64,000 nt of DNA. Origin: Bactericera cockerelli (lineage: Eukaryota; Arthropoda; Insecta; Hemiptera; Triozidae). Below the pieces are notes generated by a model. It had not been told where the DNA came from, did no database searches, and worked only from the letters and a program-made list of their open reading frames with translations. The position numbers were made by a program, and so were the translations under genes. The DNA lies in NCBI GenBank assembly GCA_024516035.1, contig CM044964.1:28225778-28289777 (forward strand). Direction: 5' to 3'. This document shows, piece after piece, positions 11,301 through 21,940 of this stretch. The first letter of the stretch is position 1, and every line of letters begins with the position of its first letter.

Positions 11301-13449
11301 ATAAAAATCCTTAGATATACCTTGAAAATATACAATAAATGGTAAATACACCAAAAATAAGTATAAGAAATAAAGACTTATTAGCATTAATGTTAATGAA
11401 AAAATGTCAAAGTCACTGACTGACTGAAAAAAAAAAGTATATGTGCGATCAATCATTATGAGAACTTGGACTTTTTCTTTTTAAGCTATGAAACTCTAGA
11501 GAAACTAAAAACTAGCCTGGCTTGTTAGGGTTGGTTAGTCTGTTCTCTGTTTATAGTCCTCTATCAAGAAACTGGTCTTCTCCCTGTTTAACATCCCCCA
11601 GCCAGACTAACCATTTATAAATTTGTCTTGCTGAGTATTGTAACTTGATGACCAAGGTTCATATCACACAATGCTGACAGTAGCTACAGAAGAATGTCTT
11701 GTTTACAGTGTTAACAATTGATCATAAATTATATTATTACCTATGAATACTTCTACACAATAAGCTTCTATCAGTCAAACCAGCAAGATACCTTCACTCA
11801 TCCTAATGGCCCCAGCCATTAGGATGAGAGACTTTAAATAAGGAGAAGATGAAGTTCTCACGATTTTTGATCACACATAGAATTTATGTGGTTCAGAACA
11901 AGTCAACTTTTCAACCTGTAGTTCAGGTCTTTGGAAAAGGATAAAAAAAAATTTCTCCTGAACTCAACAGAGCATTTTGTGAAGAGGTCAAAATAAATTG
12001 ACAGTTGAAGGATTAATCAAAATATAGTTTGTGTTTACTCTATTATGTTTCAACACATACAGTAGGTACCAGGGACAATTGGGTTTTGACGGAATTGACC
12101 AATAAGTCCACCAGTAGGACAACTATATCAGGAGCTCAGATACCCCCAGATATACATAGCACTCTCACAACTGCACTTACTGTAAGTGGTACCAGTCATG
12201 TACGTGATAATAAATAAGTTATTTTAAAACCATGACTTATTTACATCTTTGTAAACTTTGTCGCTCCAAACACAAAGAGGTTTAAGAGCAAAAAAAAACA
12301 AGAAGGGAACAATTATTTTTTTTTAATAAACAAATAACAAAACAAAAATTTGAAAAACATTAGACTATTATTTTGGCTCTCCCAAAAAATGAACAATATT
12401 CACTTACTCCACTTTGTGTTTGGAGCGTAGATTTGTGAGAAGTTCTCACCTGTTATCCTGCTGTCACTCACTAGCCAACTTGCTGAGAAGAATGCAAACA
12501 CTACACAGAAAAATGCTATGACAAACACAGCTATGCCAACATTACCAGCTAAACTCCTCGGCTTTGTCATTTTGAGATCTTCTTGGGAATCTGTAAAATG
12601 AAAATTAAAAAGATGTTAATATGTATTGCAAATATTTGGTGTTCTTTTTTAATAATAGGTGTTACTAATGAATTGTGTTTTTGGGAAGAAAAAAAAACAC
12701 AATTTATAAATGAAAGAAGAACTTATGCTTGGTTCTACAAATCTTGAAAAACACAAAACCAGGTATTGGGAAAGTTAGTTCCAAAAGGATTTGTCAAATT
12801 AGTGCTGTTACAATTCTAGTTACAATGGCCAAATGATCTCTTCAAGGTTAGTATTAATCAAACTATTGAAACAAAAGAAAAAAATGTACCTTGACATACT
12901 GTGTCGTCTAACCAATTATAAAGAAGTTCTTCTTAAGACCCTGAAATACATTGTGCCTGATCTAGCCTCCATAAATGACTTTTTTCTCATTTACTCCAAG
13001 CATTAGGAGCAACTTCTAAAACCGGATTAAATTTAGGCCAGAACCTTACACAATTTGGAGTTCCAACCAATCACAGCATACTATAATCCAACTAAAAGGC
13101 AGACTGCCATATCTTAAATTTAATCCCACTTTATAAATTGGTTTTTAAAACACAAAATATAATAATTATGTATAATGGTAACATCAATATGATTGCTGGA
13201 ATTCTAGTAGACTCAAGTAGCCTAGAGTCTAGTTCTCATTGGGCAGTATAAATTTAAGAATCTACCTGATGTATAAATTCTTGTTTCTTCACATATATGA
13301 CAATAATCCCAGTGAATTTTTCCATAGCTAGGTAAATGATAAAGAGTGATTCATTGATAAATAATTATTGTTAAGAACTTCAGAACCAACAGGTTGCTAT
13401 GCTAGGGTTGGGTGGACCCATTGTATTATGTTCTAGAATTACCTGTCAT
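8354..13449 (-). CDS. Claudin/PMP22-like four-span junction protein, 5 coding exons
   Basis: Exons, reading on the minus strand, are 13449-13443, 12590-12450, 10763-10563, 9838-9728 and 8592-8354. All introns are GT-AG and all phases agree, giving about 232 residues. Numbered from the internal ATG at 12570 (residue 10 of the full model), the protein has a first membrane span at about 9-31, then the claudin signature W32, GLW48-50, C53 and C72 in the first extracellular loop. Further spans lie at about 89-122, 131-158 and 173-196, followed by a charged 26-residue cytoplasmic tail. The C-C spacing (19) is longer than in vertebrate claudins, as in arthropod septate-junction relatives; I cannot say which paralogue it is. 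A role in the paracellular barrier at septate junctions is inferred from the family. The first 7-nt exon (ATGACAG, then GTAATT) is inferred; it joins in frame and adds MTDSQEDLK. Otherwise translation starts at 12570 and gives 223 residues. Exon 4 (9838-9728) is followed by a tandem array of its own 3' end. Confidence 0.85.
8815..9232 (-). repeat. Old 5S SINE and T2 SINE in the last claudin intron
   Basis: Positions 8815-8985 hold a degraded minus-strand 5S SINE (CTACCCAAATTATCCTCACC ... TTAACTTCAGTGACAGAAG). Positions 9045-9232 hold a minus-strand T2 SINE (CAGCTACTCATTTTTCGTCA, and GGGGATCAAACCCAGGTCAC as the inverted B box). Both are well diverged. Confidence 0.7.
9366..9773 (-). repeat. 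8 x 51-bp in-frame array of exon end plus splice donor
   Basis: Eight head-to-tail units start at 9366, 9417, 9468, 9519, 9570, 9621, 9672 and 9723. On the minus strand each unit is the last 46 nt of the claudin exon 9838-9728 (ending GGGGCAG) plus GTAAG, the donor; the most distal unit has GTTAG. The unit length is a multiple of three and has no stop. Any of the eight donors therefore keeps the reading frame, and each skipped donor adds one KFILLTKVIGFTLTGAG (17 residues, the first half of membrane span 3). A TAG stop follows the last unit. Units 2-8 are almost identical. The plus-strand ORFs over this array are antisense by-products. A collapsed or expanded assembly of a polymorphic minisatellite is possible. 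Confidence 0.95.
9831..9918 (-). repeat. 44-bp tandem duplication containing the exon's 3' splice site
   Basis: Two copies of a 44-bp segment (TATTGTGCCTGGAATTGACA ... GTGGGAA) are adjacent, differing at one base (GAATTGACA versus GAATTCACA). Each contains the acceptor AATTCCAG followed by GCACAATA on the minus strand. The inner acceptor (exon start 9838) keeps the frame. The outer one would add 44 nt and shift it. Confidence 0.9.
9919..10562 (-). other. Claudin intron 3 remainder
   Basis: This is AT-rich sequence between the exon ending at 10563 and the duplicated acceptor. No other feature was seen; the 61-codon ORF at 10280 is not supported. Confidence 0.5.
10764..12449 (-). other. Claudin intron 2 with T6 repeat and a short hairpin
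   Basis: This 1.69-kb intron lies between exon 12590-12450 and exon 10763-10563. It contains a plus-strand T6 repeat (about 11445-11610, with AGCCTGGCTTGTTAGGGTTG and TCTTCTCCCTGTTTAACATC). It also has a perfect 13-bp stem, CTCATCCTAATGG/CCATTAGGATGAG, around 11798-11829. No coding sequence was seen. Confidence 0.65.
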
Positions 13450-14996
13450 GAAAACGGGAGTGTCTCCACAGCTACACGAAATATAGTACGAAAAGAAACA
13501 CTTAAAGGTATTGCTTTAATTAATAACTAATGAGTTAGTTAGATGAAAATTGAATTTCTGTAGGAAATTGATTTTCCAATTATTTAATTTCGAAATTCTT
13601 TCGTTTCGATTAGATTTGCGTTTTGTTTTGTTTACAACCAAAATTTTCAAGGAGGTGCAGATAAGAGGATAACCCCAAAGTCAACTTGTAGGTGAAGCTA
13701 GGGATGAAAAATGAGCGGGAATTTTTGAATTGGTCAATTAAATAACAAGATAGTAGAAAACTAGAAAAGTGTGTGATATTCACTGAGATCACAGTGGTGA
13801 TATTCTAATATTAATTTCATATTTGATATGTGTGTGTTTTAGCTGTTAAGATTAGTTGTAACTTTTGTAAGTTGTAAGCTAAAGAATTGAACTTATTACA
13901 CAGATTACAGACTATCAATCCTCCTGCCATTATGAACAAGAATTTCCTAAGCCTGCCTGACATTCATTGAGATAAAAATGAAACTAATATTCATGGTAAG
14001 AAACCCATCTAATGATTTTTTTCAATTAACATCCAGACTAGAATCTTTGTTGGACTTAAAACACCCAGTGGGTCTTGCAGACACTTGGCAATTTCTAAAA
14101 GATTCACCACTAAATCACAAGCTAGTTAGATGTTCCTGTTTGAAATAATAGAGACTGAGCAAAATAGTGTGTATTGCTAAATGTAACATTATACTATTTC
14201 AATTGAGTGAATGTAGAAAATAGTCTCACATTATTTTTCATGTTTTAAAACAATTTTTTTCTTCACATAACAGACACTAAAAGGCTTGGGTTTTGTAAAT
14301 TAGTGTCACCTTATTTTCTTCAAATTTACTTTAATTGTATCAACTCAGAACCTAAAACTCAATTTTTTGACATATGTGCAAAACTGAGTTTTTAACCATT
14401 AGTGTCACAGAATTCAATTAATGTAATGCTAATTTTGCTTGAATTCTGATAAAATTTATCTTGTCTTTACAGAAGGAGATATCCAGTAGTAATGTCCAAG
14501 TTAAATGTACCTAGATAAGAGCAGATTAACTTGAAACAACCCAGGTATGTTCTGATATTCATTTAGTACGACTTCTCACTTTTCTGTCTATACTGATTTC
14601 TGTCTCTTACAATGAAAACCTAATTTAGGGGAAAACTCTTCAACAATCTTGTATCTTCAAGTTCAAGTAGTTTGTGGTTCATAATTTTCACCATTCCAAC
14701 TAATATGTCCATAAAATCAAGACTTGTTCAACTTGAGTAGTGAGTACCTACCTATTACAAAATAATCTTTTCATTGTACTAAGGACCTTGGAAGATGTGA
14801 GTTTTTTTTTTGATTGTGGTAGACAATAATACCTACCAGGCAATGTATTCAATTATTGGTTATTGTATTTTACTCATTATATATAAATAATTACATTAAT
14901 TTCCAATGAGTTAGTAATTCCTAATTTCAAAATATTTTTTTCATTCCTTTTGCTATCAAAGTTGAAGTGCCATATATTTATTTACTAGTTTATTAC
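13450..14996. other. Intergenic region between divergent claudin and SETD4 genes
   Basis: The 1.5 kb between the two start codons is AT-rich, with no recognisable transposon and no CpG-dense segment. Both promoters and any non-coding first exons are presumed to be here, but I could not place a TATA box or initiator with confidence. Confidence 0.5.
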
Positions 14997-16292
14997 ATGG
15001 GTAGAACTAGGAGGAAAAGAAAATTAAAGAAAAGAATTGGAGCAATGTCTCCATGTAAGACTGAAGTTGATAATCAGATGATTGAATTGATGAAATGGCT
15101 TACAAAAAATGGATGGGAAAAAGAGCTGCCCTTGTATCCAACTAATTTTCCAAACACCGGGAGAGGTCTCATGGCTAAATCTGCTGTCAAGAAAGGAGAT
15201 ATTCTAGTCAAAATACCTACCCATCTTCTTATCACTGCAAAAACTGTGTGCAGGTCAGAAATCTATGATTTCCTAGATAAGAATGTCAAGTATGATGGTC
15301 ATGAGATACTATCATTTTATCTTGTTTGGGAAAAACATTTAGATGAAAAATCATTCTGGCACCCATACATTAATTCTTTGCCAAAACAACTATCAACACC
15401 TTTGTTTTGGTCTCAAGAACCTGTTAAACTTCCTGTATTTATATCCGAGGTCATTTGGAAATCTAGAAATAATATGAAAGAGAGTTACCAGAACTTTTTA
15501 AATCACATTAATTGTAAACACAAAAAATGCCCACATTGTGATATTACAATTGAAGAAGTTTTTAATGAACAAGACTTTGTTTGGGCATGGTGCATAGTAA
15601 ATACACGTGCAATTTATATTCCTCCAGAGAAAAACTTGACAAATATATCCAACAGTTTAGCTTTAGCCCCATTCCTGGATCTATTTAATCATGTACCTAG
15701 TGCCCAAGTAGAAGCAATGCTAGTTGAAACACAAAACTCTTACCAAGTCAAAACACTTGTACCTGTGTCAAAATATGACCAAGTTTTCATAGAGTATGGA
15801 GCTCATTCCAATTTGAAATTGCTGATTGACTATGGTTTCACAGTTCCCAACAATCAACATGATTCCATTGCTTTAAGTCTAGAAGATATTTATGATGTAA
15901 TCAAGCAAATATCTCAAGTCTCACATATTAATATGTCACAAGTAAAGTACAAGTTTCTTAAACAACATAATTTGCTAAAAAATCCTTGCCTTACACGGGA
16001 GGGATTGTGCTGGAAAGCAATGTCCATTGTTTTCATTCTAACAAGTGACATTACTAATTTGAAGATGTTGGAATCAAAAGTATATTCATCTTTGTACACT
16101 CCAGATGAAACAAAGGCAATCAATGCTGTTGGATCTTTGCTAGTCACTAATAAAATTAATGAATTTGAACAGTATATCACATTGTTTGTACCTACTGAAA
16201 ATGACCAGAATGCTGTTACAGCTTTTTTACAAGAATGTGTTGAACTGTTGAAAGACTGTTTAAATATTGTGAATGAGAAAATGGATCTCTAG
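14997..16292 (+). CDS. SETD4: SETD4-like SET-domain protein methyltransferase
   Basis: This is a single uninterrupted ORF of 431 residues. The first ATG after the in-frame stop at 14922 is at 14997; the extra codons upstream would need a GTG start and are excluded. Residues 3-13 are very basic (RTRRKRKLKKR). The split SET domain of the SETD3/4-RuBisCO-methyltransferase type is clear: GRGLMA 55-60 (SAM-binding start), WAWCIVNTRA 196-205, ALAPFLDLFNH 222-232 (the NH motif), and FIEYGAHSN 264-272 with YGF 279-281. A helical substrate-binding-type C-terminal part follows. WAWC.VNTRA and ALAP.LDL.NH match vertebrate SETD4 closely. Family members methylate histone lysines (H4K20 or H3K4 reported) and are linked to cell quiescence; the substrate here is inferred. 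The gene is divergent from the claudin-like gene. The lack of introns in a normally multi-exon gene suggests either intron loss or a retrocopy. Confidence 0.93.
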   Translation: MGRTRRKRKLKKRIGAMSPCKTEVDNQMIELMKWLTKNGWEKELPLYPTNFPNTGRGLMAKSAVKKGDILVKIPTHLLITAKTVCRSEIYDFLDKNVKYDGHEILSFYLVWEKHLDEKSFWHPYINSLPKQLSTPLFWSQEPVKLPVFISEVIWKSRNNMKESYQNFLNHINCKHKKCPHCDITIEEVFNEQDFVWAWCIVNTRAIYIPPEKNLTNISNSLALAPFLDLFNHVPSAQVEAMLVETQNSYQVKTLVPVSKYDQVFIEYGAHSNLKLLIDYGFTVPNNQHDSIALSLEDIYDVIKQISQVSHINMSQVKYKFLKQHNLLKNPCLTREGLCWKAMSIVFILTSDITNLKMLESKVYSSLYTPDETKAINAVGSLLVTNKINEFEQYITLFVPTENDQNAVTAFLQECVELLKDCLNIVNEKMDL

Positions 16293-16376
16293 TTTGAACT
16301 ACTCTAGCTGTCATGATTTTTTTTACAATCTAGCAGGTTCCCTTCAAATAACTATTAAGCTATCTAATATAATATT

Positions 16377-16382
16377 AATAAA
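16377..16382 (+). promoter_or_regulatory. Poly(A) signal AATAAA for SETD4
   Basis: AATAAA lies 85 nt after the SETD4 stop codon in an AT-rich 3' UTR, a typical position for an animal cleavage signal. No genomic poly-A tract follows directly, which argues against a very recent retrocopy. Confidence 0.6.
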
Positions 16383-16524
16383 GGCATAAAGAAATAATGA
16401 ATTTGGACAAGTGATGCTTTACATATCATCAGCCCCAGTAGTTTAGACCTATGTTATGTTGAAATATCTTTGCTAAACCAAACACAAGATCATAAAGCAA
16501 GTCAGTCATCAAAGAAGCATCTCA

Positions 16525-16712
16525 TCAGCATTGATGGCACATTGAATAAACCAGTTCTCATTCTGTCACTGAAGTTATGCAACATCCAGCAAGGTTAGGA
16601 CCTGGATGAGCAACCATTTAAATTAAAACCCTTGTGATACTGGCTTGTTAGTGAGTTTCCAGCAAATCATTGTGATATGACCATGCAGTTAAAAGCAACA
16701 AAAAAGCACCTC
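16525..16712 (+). mobile_element. 5S-derived SINE, diverged
   Basis: CAGCATTGATGGCACATTGA opens the 5S head (GAAGTTATGCAACATCCAGC, GACCTGGATGAGCAACC). The middle domain is shortened, and the copy ends GATATGACCATGCAGTTAAA. Many CpG to TpG/CpA changes mark it as an old copy. Confidence 0.8.
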
Positions 16713-17369
16713 CAAATTCATCAAAAGTCCATAACTTTAATTTAGAAACCAAAACCTTTAAAACTTGTGAATACATAATTTACATGGACTTTTTAAACTG
16801 TCAGACAAAACATATTGTCAATTAAAATTTCTCTTTATCTATCTCATTAATTGTTTATTAGATGTACCTTTAATGATAGTTCATACAATCAGATTTTACA
16901 GTTCCTCTTAAGAATTTATTTTGAGTGTTTGTTAATTATGTTTAAATAAGTTTATCAAATCCTACCAATTTTTCCTTGCTTGAAATAGTTGTGATTCCAG
17001 AAACAATGTCATTCACATAATTATGTACAGATAAGTTAGACAGGTCAAAGGTTATGTGTGGAAAACATCTGTCTCCAACTAAAGTTGTGTTTTTTTCTTA
17101 TTATCTTTTCAAGAGTAAATTTTTATTGATACCAAACAAAAATCAGATTGAAAAAAAAAAAAAAAATTGTAAATTACACATTTCTTTCTTTGTTTTGCAC
17201 ACAGTCAATATGTATTGTGTCTAATTTATCTGTACAGCTGTGTTTAATTTTCTTTGTAGCACTAAATAATAGTTATATCCAGCAATGCATTTAATTTTAA
17301 TTCCTTGAATCATAGGCCTACAATACAAAATAAAATCCTTGTTTTATCAGAATTTAATTTTTTTCTCAA
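16713..17369. other. No gene seen
   Basis: This is AT-rich DNA between the SINE and the palindrome, with an A-run near 17152. Nothing recognisable was found. Confidence 0.5.
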
Positions 17370-19029
17370 TATACAGGGTGTCCCACCAAACTTGGACACC
17401 TCAAATTACTCGGCCCCTGAAAGAGTTTTTGAAAAATAAAAAATCCTAGGGTACATGATGTAATTATGCGGTTTCAGTCATGAAATTTTTTTTATACAGG
17501 GTGGTTCAAAAGTCAGAAATTGAGGTGTCAACTTTCGATTTTTAAATGGATCGACCTGAATTTTATTTGATAATTTCACTTCTAAATGGTTCTTGAGTAC
17601 TTTTTTAAACAAAAAATTTACATACAGGGTGGTTTTTTTTCGACCAATTTTTTTCTAAATCTCGAATAACTCAAGTTTGTTTAATTTTCTCGATAACAAG
17701 AATACAGAGTATTTGTGTAATGAAAACACGCACTTTCAATTGGCATCAAATTTTTTTATACAGGGTGGTTCACAAGTGAAATAATGATTTGATTTTTTTT
17801 TTTAAACTGAGTTTTTTTAATTTTTTATTTGGGATTCATAATCCTAACCTAATTTTACACATTTTTTGTTAGTCATATCGAAAAACAAAACTAAAGTGTT
17901 GTACTGGGTGAGACATAATTTTTTTGTGACACCCTGTATATGGGCAGTCAAAGGAACGTAAAATAAATATAAAAACTAAATGTGCAAGAAAAACTTTGAT
18001 TTTTAATGATATCAAAAAGTTATGTTGTTTTAACTGATATTGTCGCATGGACCACCCTGTAGATATTCTCTTAAACTATCATGTGGGTACTCGAGGTTGT
18101 ATAAAATTCAACGAAGACTTCGAATCGTGGGGAAAAACAAGTAAAAAACACGAATTTTGAAGCCATTTTCAATTTGGTGTACACACTGAATGATTTTAAA
18201 ACTAGAAATAAAAAGTAGGTAGGTGTAGACACAAAATTGAAAATGGCTTTTTTAATTCATTTTTTTCTTTCAGATTTGGACTCTTTGTTGAATTCTAGAC
18301 AATTTCGACTACCCATATGATGTTTTAAGAAAATATCTACAGGGTGGTCCATGCGACAATATTAGTTAAAACACCATAACTTTTTGATATCATTAAAAAT
18401 CAAAGTTTTTCTTGCACATTTAGTTTTTATATTTAATTTTACGTCTCTTTGACTGCCCATATACAGGGTGTCACAAAAAAATTAGGTCTCACCCTATACA
18501 ACACTTTAGTTTTGTTTTCCGATATGACTAACAAAAAATGTGTAAAATTAGGTTAGACTTATTAATCCCAAATAAAAAATTAAAAAAACTCAGTTTTAAA
18601 AAAAATCAAATCATTATTTCACTTGTGAACCACCCTGTATAAAAAAAATTGATGCCACTTGAAAGTGCGTGTTTTCATTACAAAAACACTTTCTATTCTT
18701 GTTATCGAAAAAATTAAACAAACTTGAGTTATTCGAGATTTAGAAAAAAAATTGGTCGAAAAAAAACCACCCTGTATGTAAAATTTTTGTTTAAAAAAGT
18801 ACTCAGAAACCATTTAGAAGTAAAATTATCAAATAAAATTCAGTTCGATCCATTTAAAAATCGAAAGTTGACACATCAACTTCTGACTTTTGAACCACCC
18901 TGTATAAAAAAAATTTCATGACTGAAACCGCATAATTAGACCATGTACCCTAGGATTTTTTATTTTTCAAAAACTCTTTCAGGGGCCGAGTAATTTGAGG
19001 TGTCCAAGTTTGGTGGGACACCCTGTATA
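17370..19029. mobile_element. 1.66-kb palindromic CAGGGTG element
   Basis: The left end TATACAGGGTGTCCCACC and the right end GGTGGGACACCCTGTATA are mirror images. Arms of about 800 bp pair along almost their full length, around a spacer of about 35 bp near 18200. Each arm contains further outward or inward CAGGGTG modules (CAGGGTGGTTCAAAAG, CAGGGTGGTTTTTT, CAGGGTGGTTCACAAG, CACCCTGTATATGGGC, ACCACCCTGTAGAT), as if several small elements had piled up before the arm was inverted. TA at both ends suits Tc1/mariner-type insertion. There is no transposase. Confidence 0.9.
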
Positions 19030-19309
19030 GTAACAATGAAATATTGTAGCCGTGTTATTTAATATTTCTTGACATTGTTAGTGACAAATTTAAACATTCT
19101 TGTTAAGTATTATACTGACTAATGAGTAATAAAGTTGTTTTAATTTTAAATTATAAAAGACCATTTTCTGTTTTGTTTAATGTTGTTATTATTTTTATTT
19201 GCTTTCTTTAAAAAAAAAAAACTTACTTGGTTTATGAAGATCTATAGAGAACAGTGATGTCCTAACTTATTGTGTATTGACTATTGTAGGTTTTAGGTAT
19301 ATCTAGTAT

Positions 19310-19500
19310 TTTTGTAGTAACTATTGCCAAGTGGATAGCAATAGGCTTGCACACACAGTGACATGGGTTTGATCCTTAGCAGGGCAGGATTTTTTTTGCT
19401 CTGTACTTGGGTGTCTGAGATCCACTCACACCCGTACCTCGTGAGTAAGAATGAGTTGCTGCTTTCATGTGAGCTGTGACCAGTGGTGGAATTACGGTCA
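19310..19500 (+). repeat. T2 tRNA-like SINE
   Basis: TTGCCAAGTGGATAGCAATA (A-box region) and GGGTTTGATCCTTAGC (B-box region) are followed by the T2 body (CTGTACTTGGGTGTCTGAGA, CGTACCTCGTGAGTAAGAAT). It is diverged. Confidence 0.7.
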
Positions 19501-19833
19501 AATGATATACAAGAATTTCAAAGAAAAGGAAAAAAACCAATAACTCTGTGCTACCCTCTAAAATTGTGATATCTGTAATAGCAAAGCTTATATCACAATT
19601 TTATACTGCCCAGGTAGGACAGACATTTAAATGTATTGTAATTGTAATTTATTTATTTTTACAAAATATCTTTTGATGTGCTACAAAGTCAGATACTAAA
19701 TAAAATGGTAAAATTAACTTCTGAGTAATCCACGTGTAATCATACTAGAGATGTGTAGGTGTACAATTTTTACAATAAAAATGTTTTTTGCTGTTTTTCC
19801 ACAGGGTTGTGTCTTGGGCTCTTGGCCAGACTA

Positions 19834-19957
19834 AGGGCGGAATTAATAGACATTTTTTTAATACCTCAATGACGCGGATTGCGTACTGTGTAAGATAGGG
19901 AAAACCAACACTTAGCAATGACTTGTGATATAGAATTTGTCTATTAATTTCGCCCTA
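19834..19957. mobile_element. Short inverted-repeat element (AGGGCG family)
   Basis: AGGGCGGAATTAATAGAC at the left is mirrored by GTCTATTAATTTCGCCCT at the right, about 123 bp in total. A related copy lies at 49270-49403. It is a MITE-like element of unknown family. Confidence 0.7.
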
Positions 19958-20097
19958 AATTTGTACCCCATGTGATTTTTGTTGTTGTTTTTTCGTAAAG
20001 ATAACTGTTCTAGGCTCTTTATTCGTAGCCATGAAACAAGAGGGCCCTGTCCATAGTGTTCCTGTAGGCGCTTGTGTTCTATGTTGTCAGTTATCAA

Positions 20098-20803
20098 TTA
20101 TTTTTTATGGCCTCAATATTTACCAATGGGATAATAGTTGCTCACATTTAACCTCCTTGGTTTAGGACACTCCTCAAATTCCAGCATGTGCTGCACCCTA
20201 GCGATAGAATCGAGAATGATTTATGTGCATAAAAAGTGGCTCATACATACCATGCTTTGAAAATATTGTTCGAGTATTAGACGCTTGGAGAAAAGCGTCC
20301 CTTTTTCCTCCAATATATGAATTAACTGAATTTTATGTTCGGTTGATTTAAATATCCCCGATTTTAGTTATTTTGTCCAGAGTTACCAATTTTTTTTTTA
20401 AATTTTCATTAAGCAAAAGTAGAAGCTACCTAAGGACTTTTTCCCTCATATTTTTTACATAGGTACTTTCCTACGTAGGTATGTATGTAGAATATGCAGA
20501 TAGGCCGCTTGATGTACTAACATACTAAAAAAAAAAATAACACCTACCTAGTATATTTACCTTCAACGGTGGCCAATGACCGTTAAAACGAGATTCGAAG
20601 CAGTTCAAAGCACCGGACAGTTGCTAGTTTCGAATATTGGATCACATTATTTTGTTACAACACTTAGCTATAACCATGGGATCGGTTTTCTGCTGTACCG
20701 ATGTCAAATACCGAAGGTCAAATCGTCGAATCTCTAAAGTATTTGAGTAAAACCACAAAGTTAGGGCAAAGCTGCGGTTTTTGTTTGGTCTACAAGTTGT
20801 TTC
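20098..20803. other. No gene seen
   Basis: This is unique-looking AT-rich DNA. The short ORFs have no recognisable content. Confidence 0.45.
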
Positions 20804-20811
20804 ATCTAGAG

Positions 20812-21116
20812 CAGTGGTCCGCAACCGGGGTGCAGTGAGCCACCTTCAGGGGTGCCGCGAGATTTAGAAATCATCATTATTTTAAATTTTGGTGTTTTGG
20901 TATTTTTCATGCAAGAAAACAATGAAAGTTTTTGTGATCTTTTGACAAATGATGAGTGGAGAACTAAATTTGCCTACTTAGCTGACATTTTTCATCATCT
21001 GAATACTCTCAATACAGGCCTGTAAGGTCCCTCTGACTTTTTTCTTTCCTGGGGTGCCGCTGGGCTAAGAGGTAAAAGAAAGGGTGCCGTGATGGAGAAA
21101 AGGTTGCGGACCACTG
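20812..21116 (+). mobile_element. hAT element with ZBED-type transposase remnant
   Basis: The 15-bp perfect inverted ends are CAGTGGTCCGCAACC and GGTTGCGGACCACTG. The 8-bp target duplication is ATCTAGAG/ATCTGTAG (20804-20811 and 21117-21124, one mismatch). On the plus strand 20951-21022 reads DEWRTKFAYLADIFHHLNTL and then NTGL before a stop. This matches the conserved 'EW..KLAYLADIF.HLN.LN' block of hAT transposases of the ZBED5/FAM200 type. The element is an internally deleted copy of a hAT transposon. Confidence 0.9.
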
Positions 21117-21194
21117 ATCTGTAGTATTATAAATAATAAAGAGTTCAACATTGATTGAGGTCTACGAGTAATTCTAAAGTTATTTAAATAATAT

Positions 21195-21408
21195 GTAGTC
21201 CAACCTGGATCATGCTCGCCGGAAGGCAAGCTCTCGTCAAGAGTATAATAGAACCCAAGGGACAGAGTAATAATTCCATTAGAAGAAGGGGTTTGCTAAT
21301 CATTATAGTCATTTCTTTATAACAGAGAAACAGGTGACGCAGGTACCTGAGATTTTCTCCATTATAAAGAGTTTTCTATTATATTCAGGTTCCACTGTAT
21401 TACCTATA
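21195..21408. mobile_element. Possible pogo/Tigger-like short element
   Basis: AGTCCAACCTGGATCATG at the left and TTCAGGTTCCACTGTATT at the right form imperfect inverted ends of the CAGT(C)GAACCTGGAT kind. Related ends occur at 58.66-58.84 kb and 60.79-60.96 kb. There is no transposase, and the family assignment is tentative. Confidence 0.45.
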
Positions 21409-21667
21409 GGCAAAACAGCGCCGGCGGTGGGTAGCTTTACTTTCGGAAGTTTAGGAGATACATCAGGAATCTAATACGGTCTCCCAGCATGAGAGCACTG
21501 AATGCCTAAGCAGCACCATCCCTGAACCGCCGCAGTTTCGTCAAAGAGCGGCAAAACAGATCCAGACAGTTGTGGCTTTCTTATAGAAAAAACAGAAATT
21601 TGTAGTTTCGTTATGATAGCAACAAACATGTCGTAATCAACACCCATTTTATATCTGTCTACTATTT

Positions 21668-21940
21668 GTCTGGCTAGCTCAGTTGCCAGGGCGAATGATT
21701 GGTATTCCATAGGTCGCTGGTTCGAAACCCACCCGGGATATGACAAGTTATCCTCCCATTTGGCATTTTGAAGAGATTGCCTAAGGCAATAACCCCGCCC
21801 TTTAGTTAGGACATATATTATTTGTATATATTTATTTATTTTTTCTTTATTTTTGTTATATTGTACTTTGTATTTTCGTTTGTAATTATTTGTATTGTAT
21901 ATGTCCTATTATCTAATAAAGTGTAAATAAATAAAAAAAA
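21668..21940 (+). mobile_element. T3 tRNA-like SINE
   Basis: GGCTAGCTCAGTTGCCAGGG (A box), GGTCGCTGGTTCGAAACCC (B box) and GACAAGTTATCCTCCCATTT are followed by an RNA-gene-like 3' part (AAGAGATTGCCTAAGGCAAT, CCGCCCTTTAGTTAGGACAT). The end is T/A-rich. Other copies are at 42.41 and 47.77 kb, and a tail-only copy is at 35.70 kb. Confidence 0.75.

Noticed and set aside
14967..14996. Upstream extension of SETD4 by ten codons
   Set aside because: It would need a GTG start. The first ATG after the in-frame stop at 14922 is at 14997, directly before the basic N-terminus typical of SETD4.
15914..16180. 88-codon minus-strand ORF
   Set aside because: It is the antisense shadow of SETD4.
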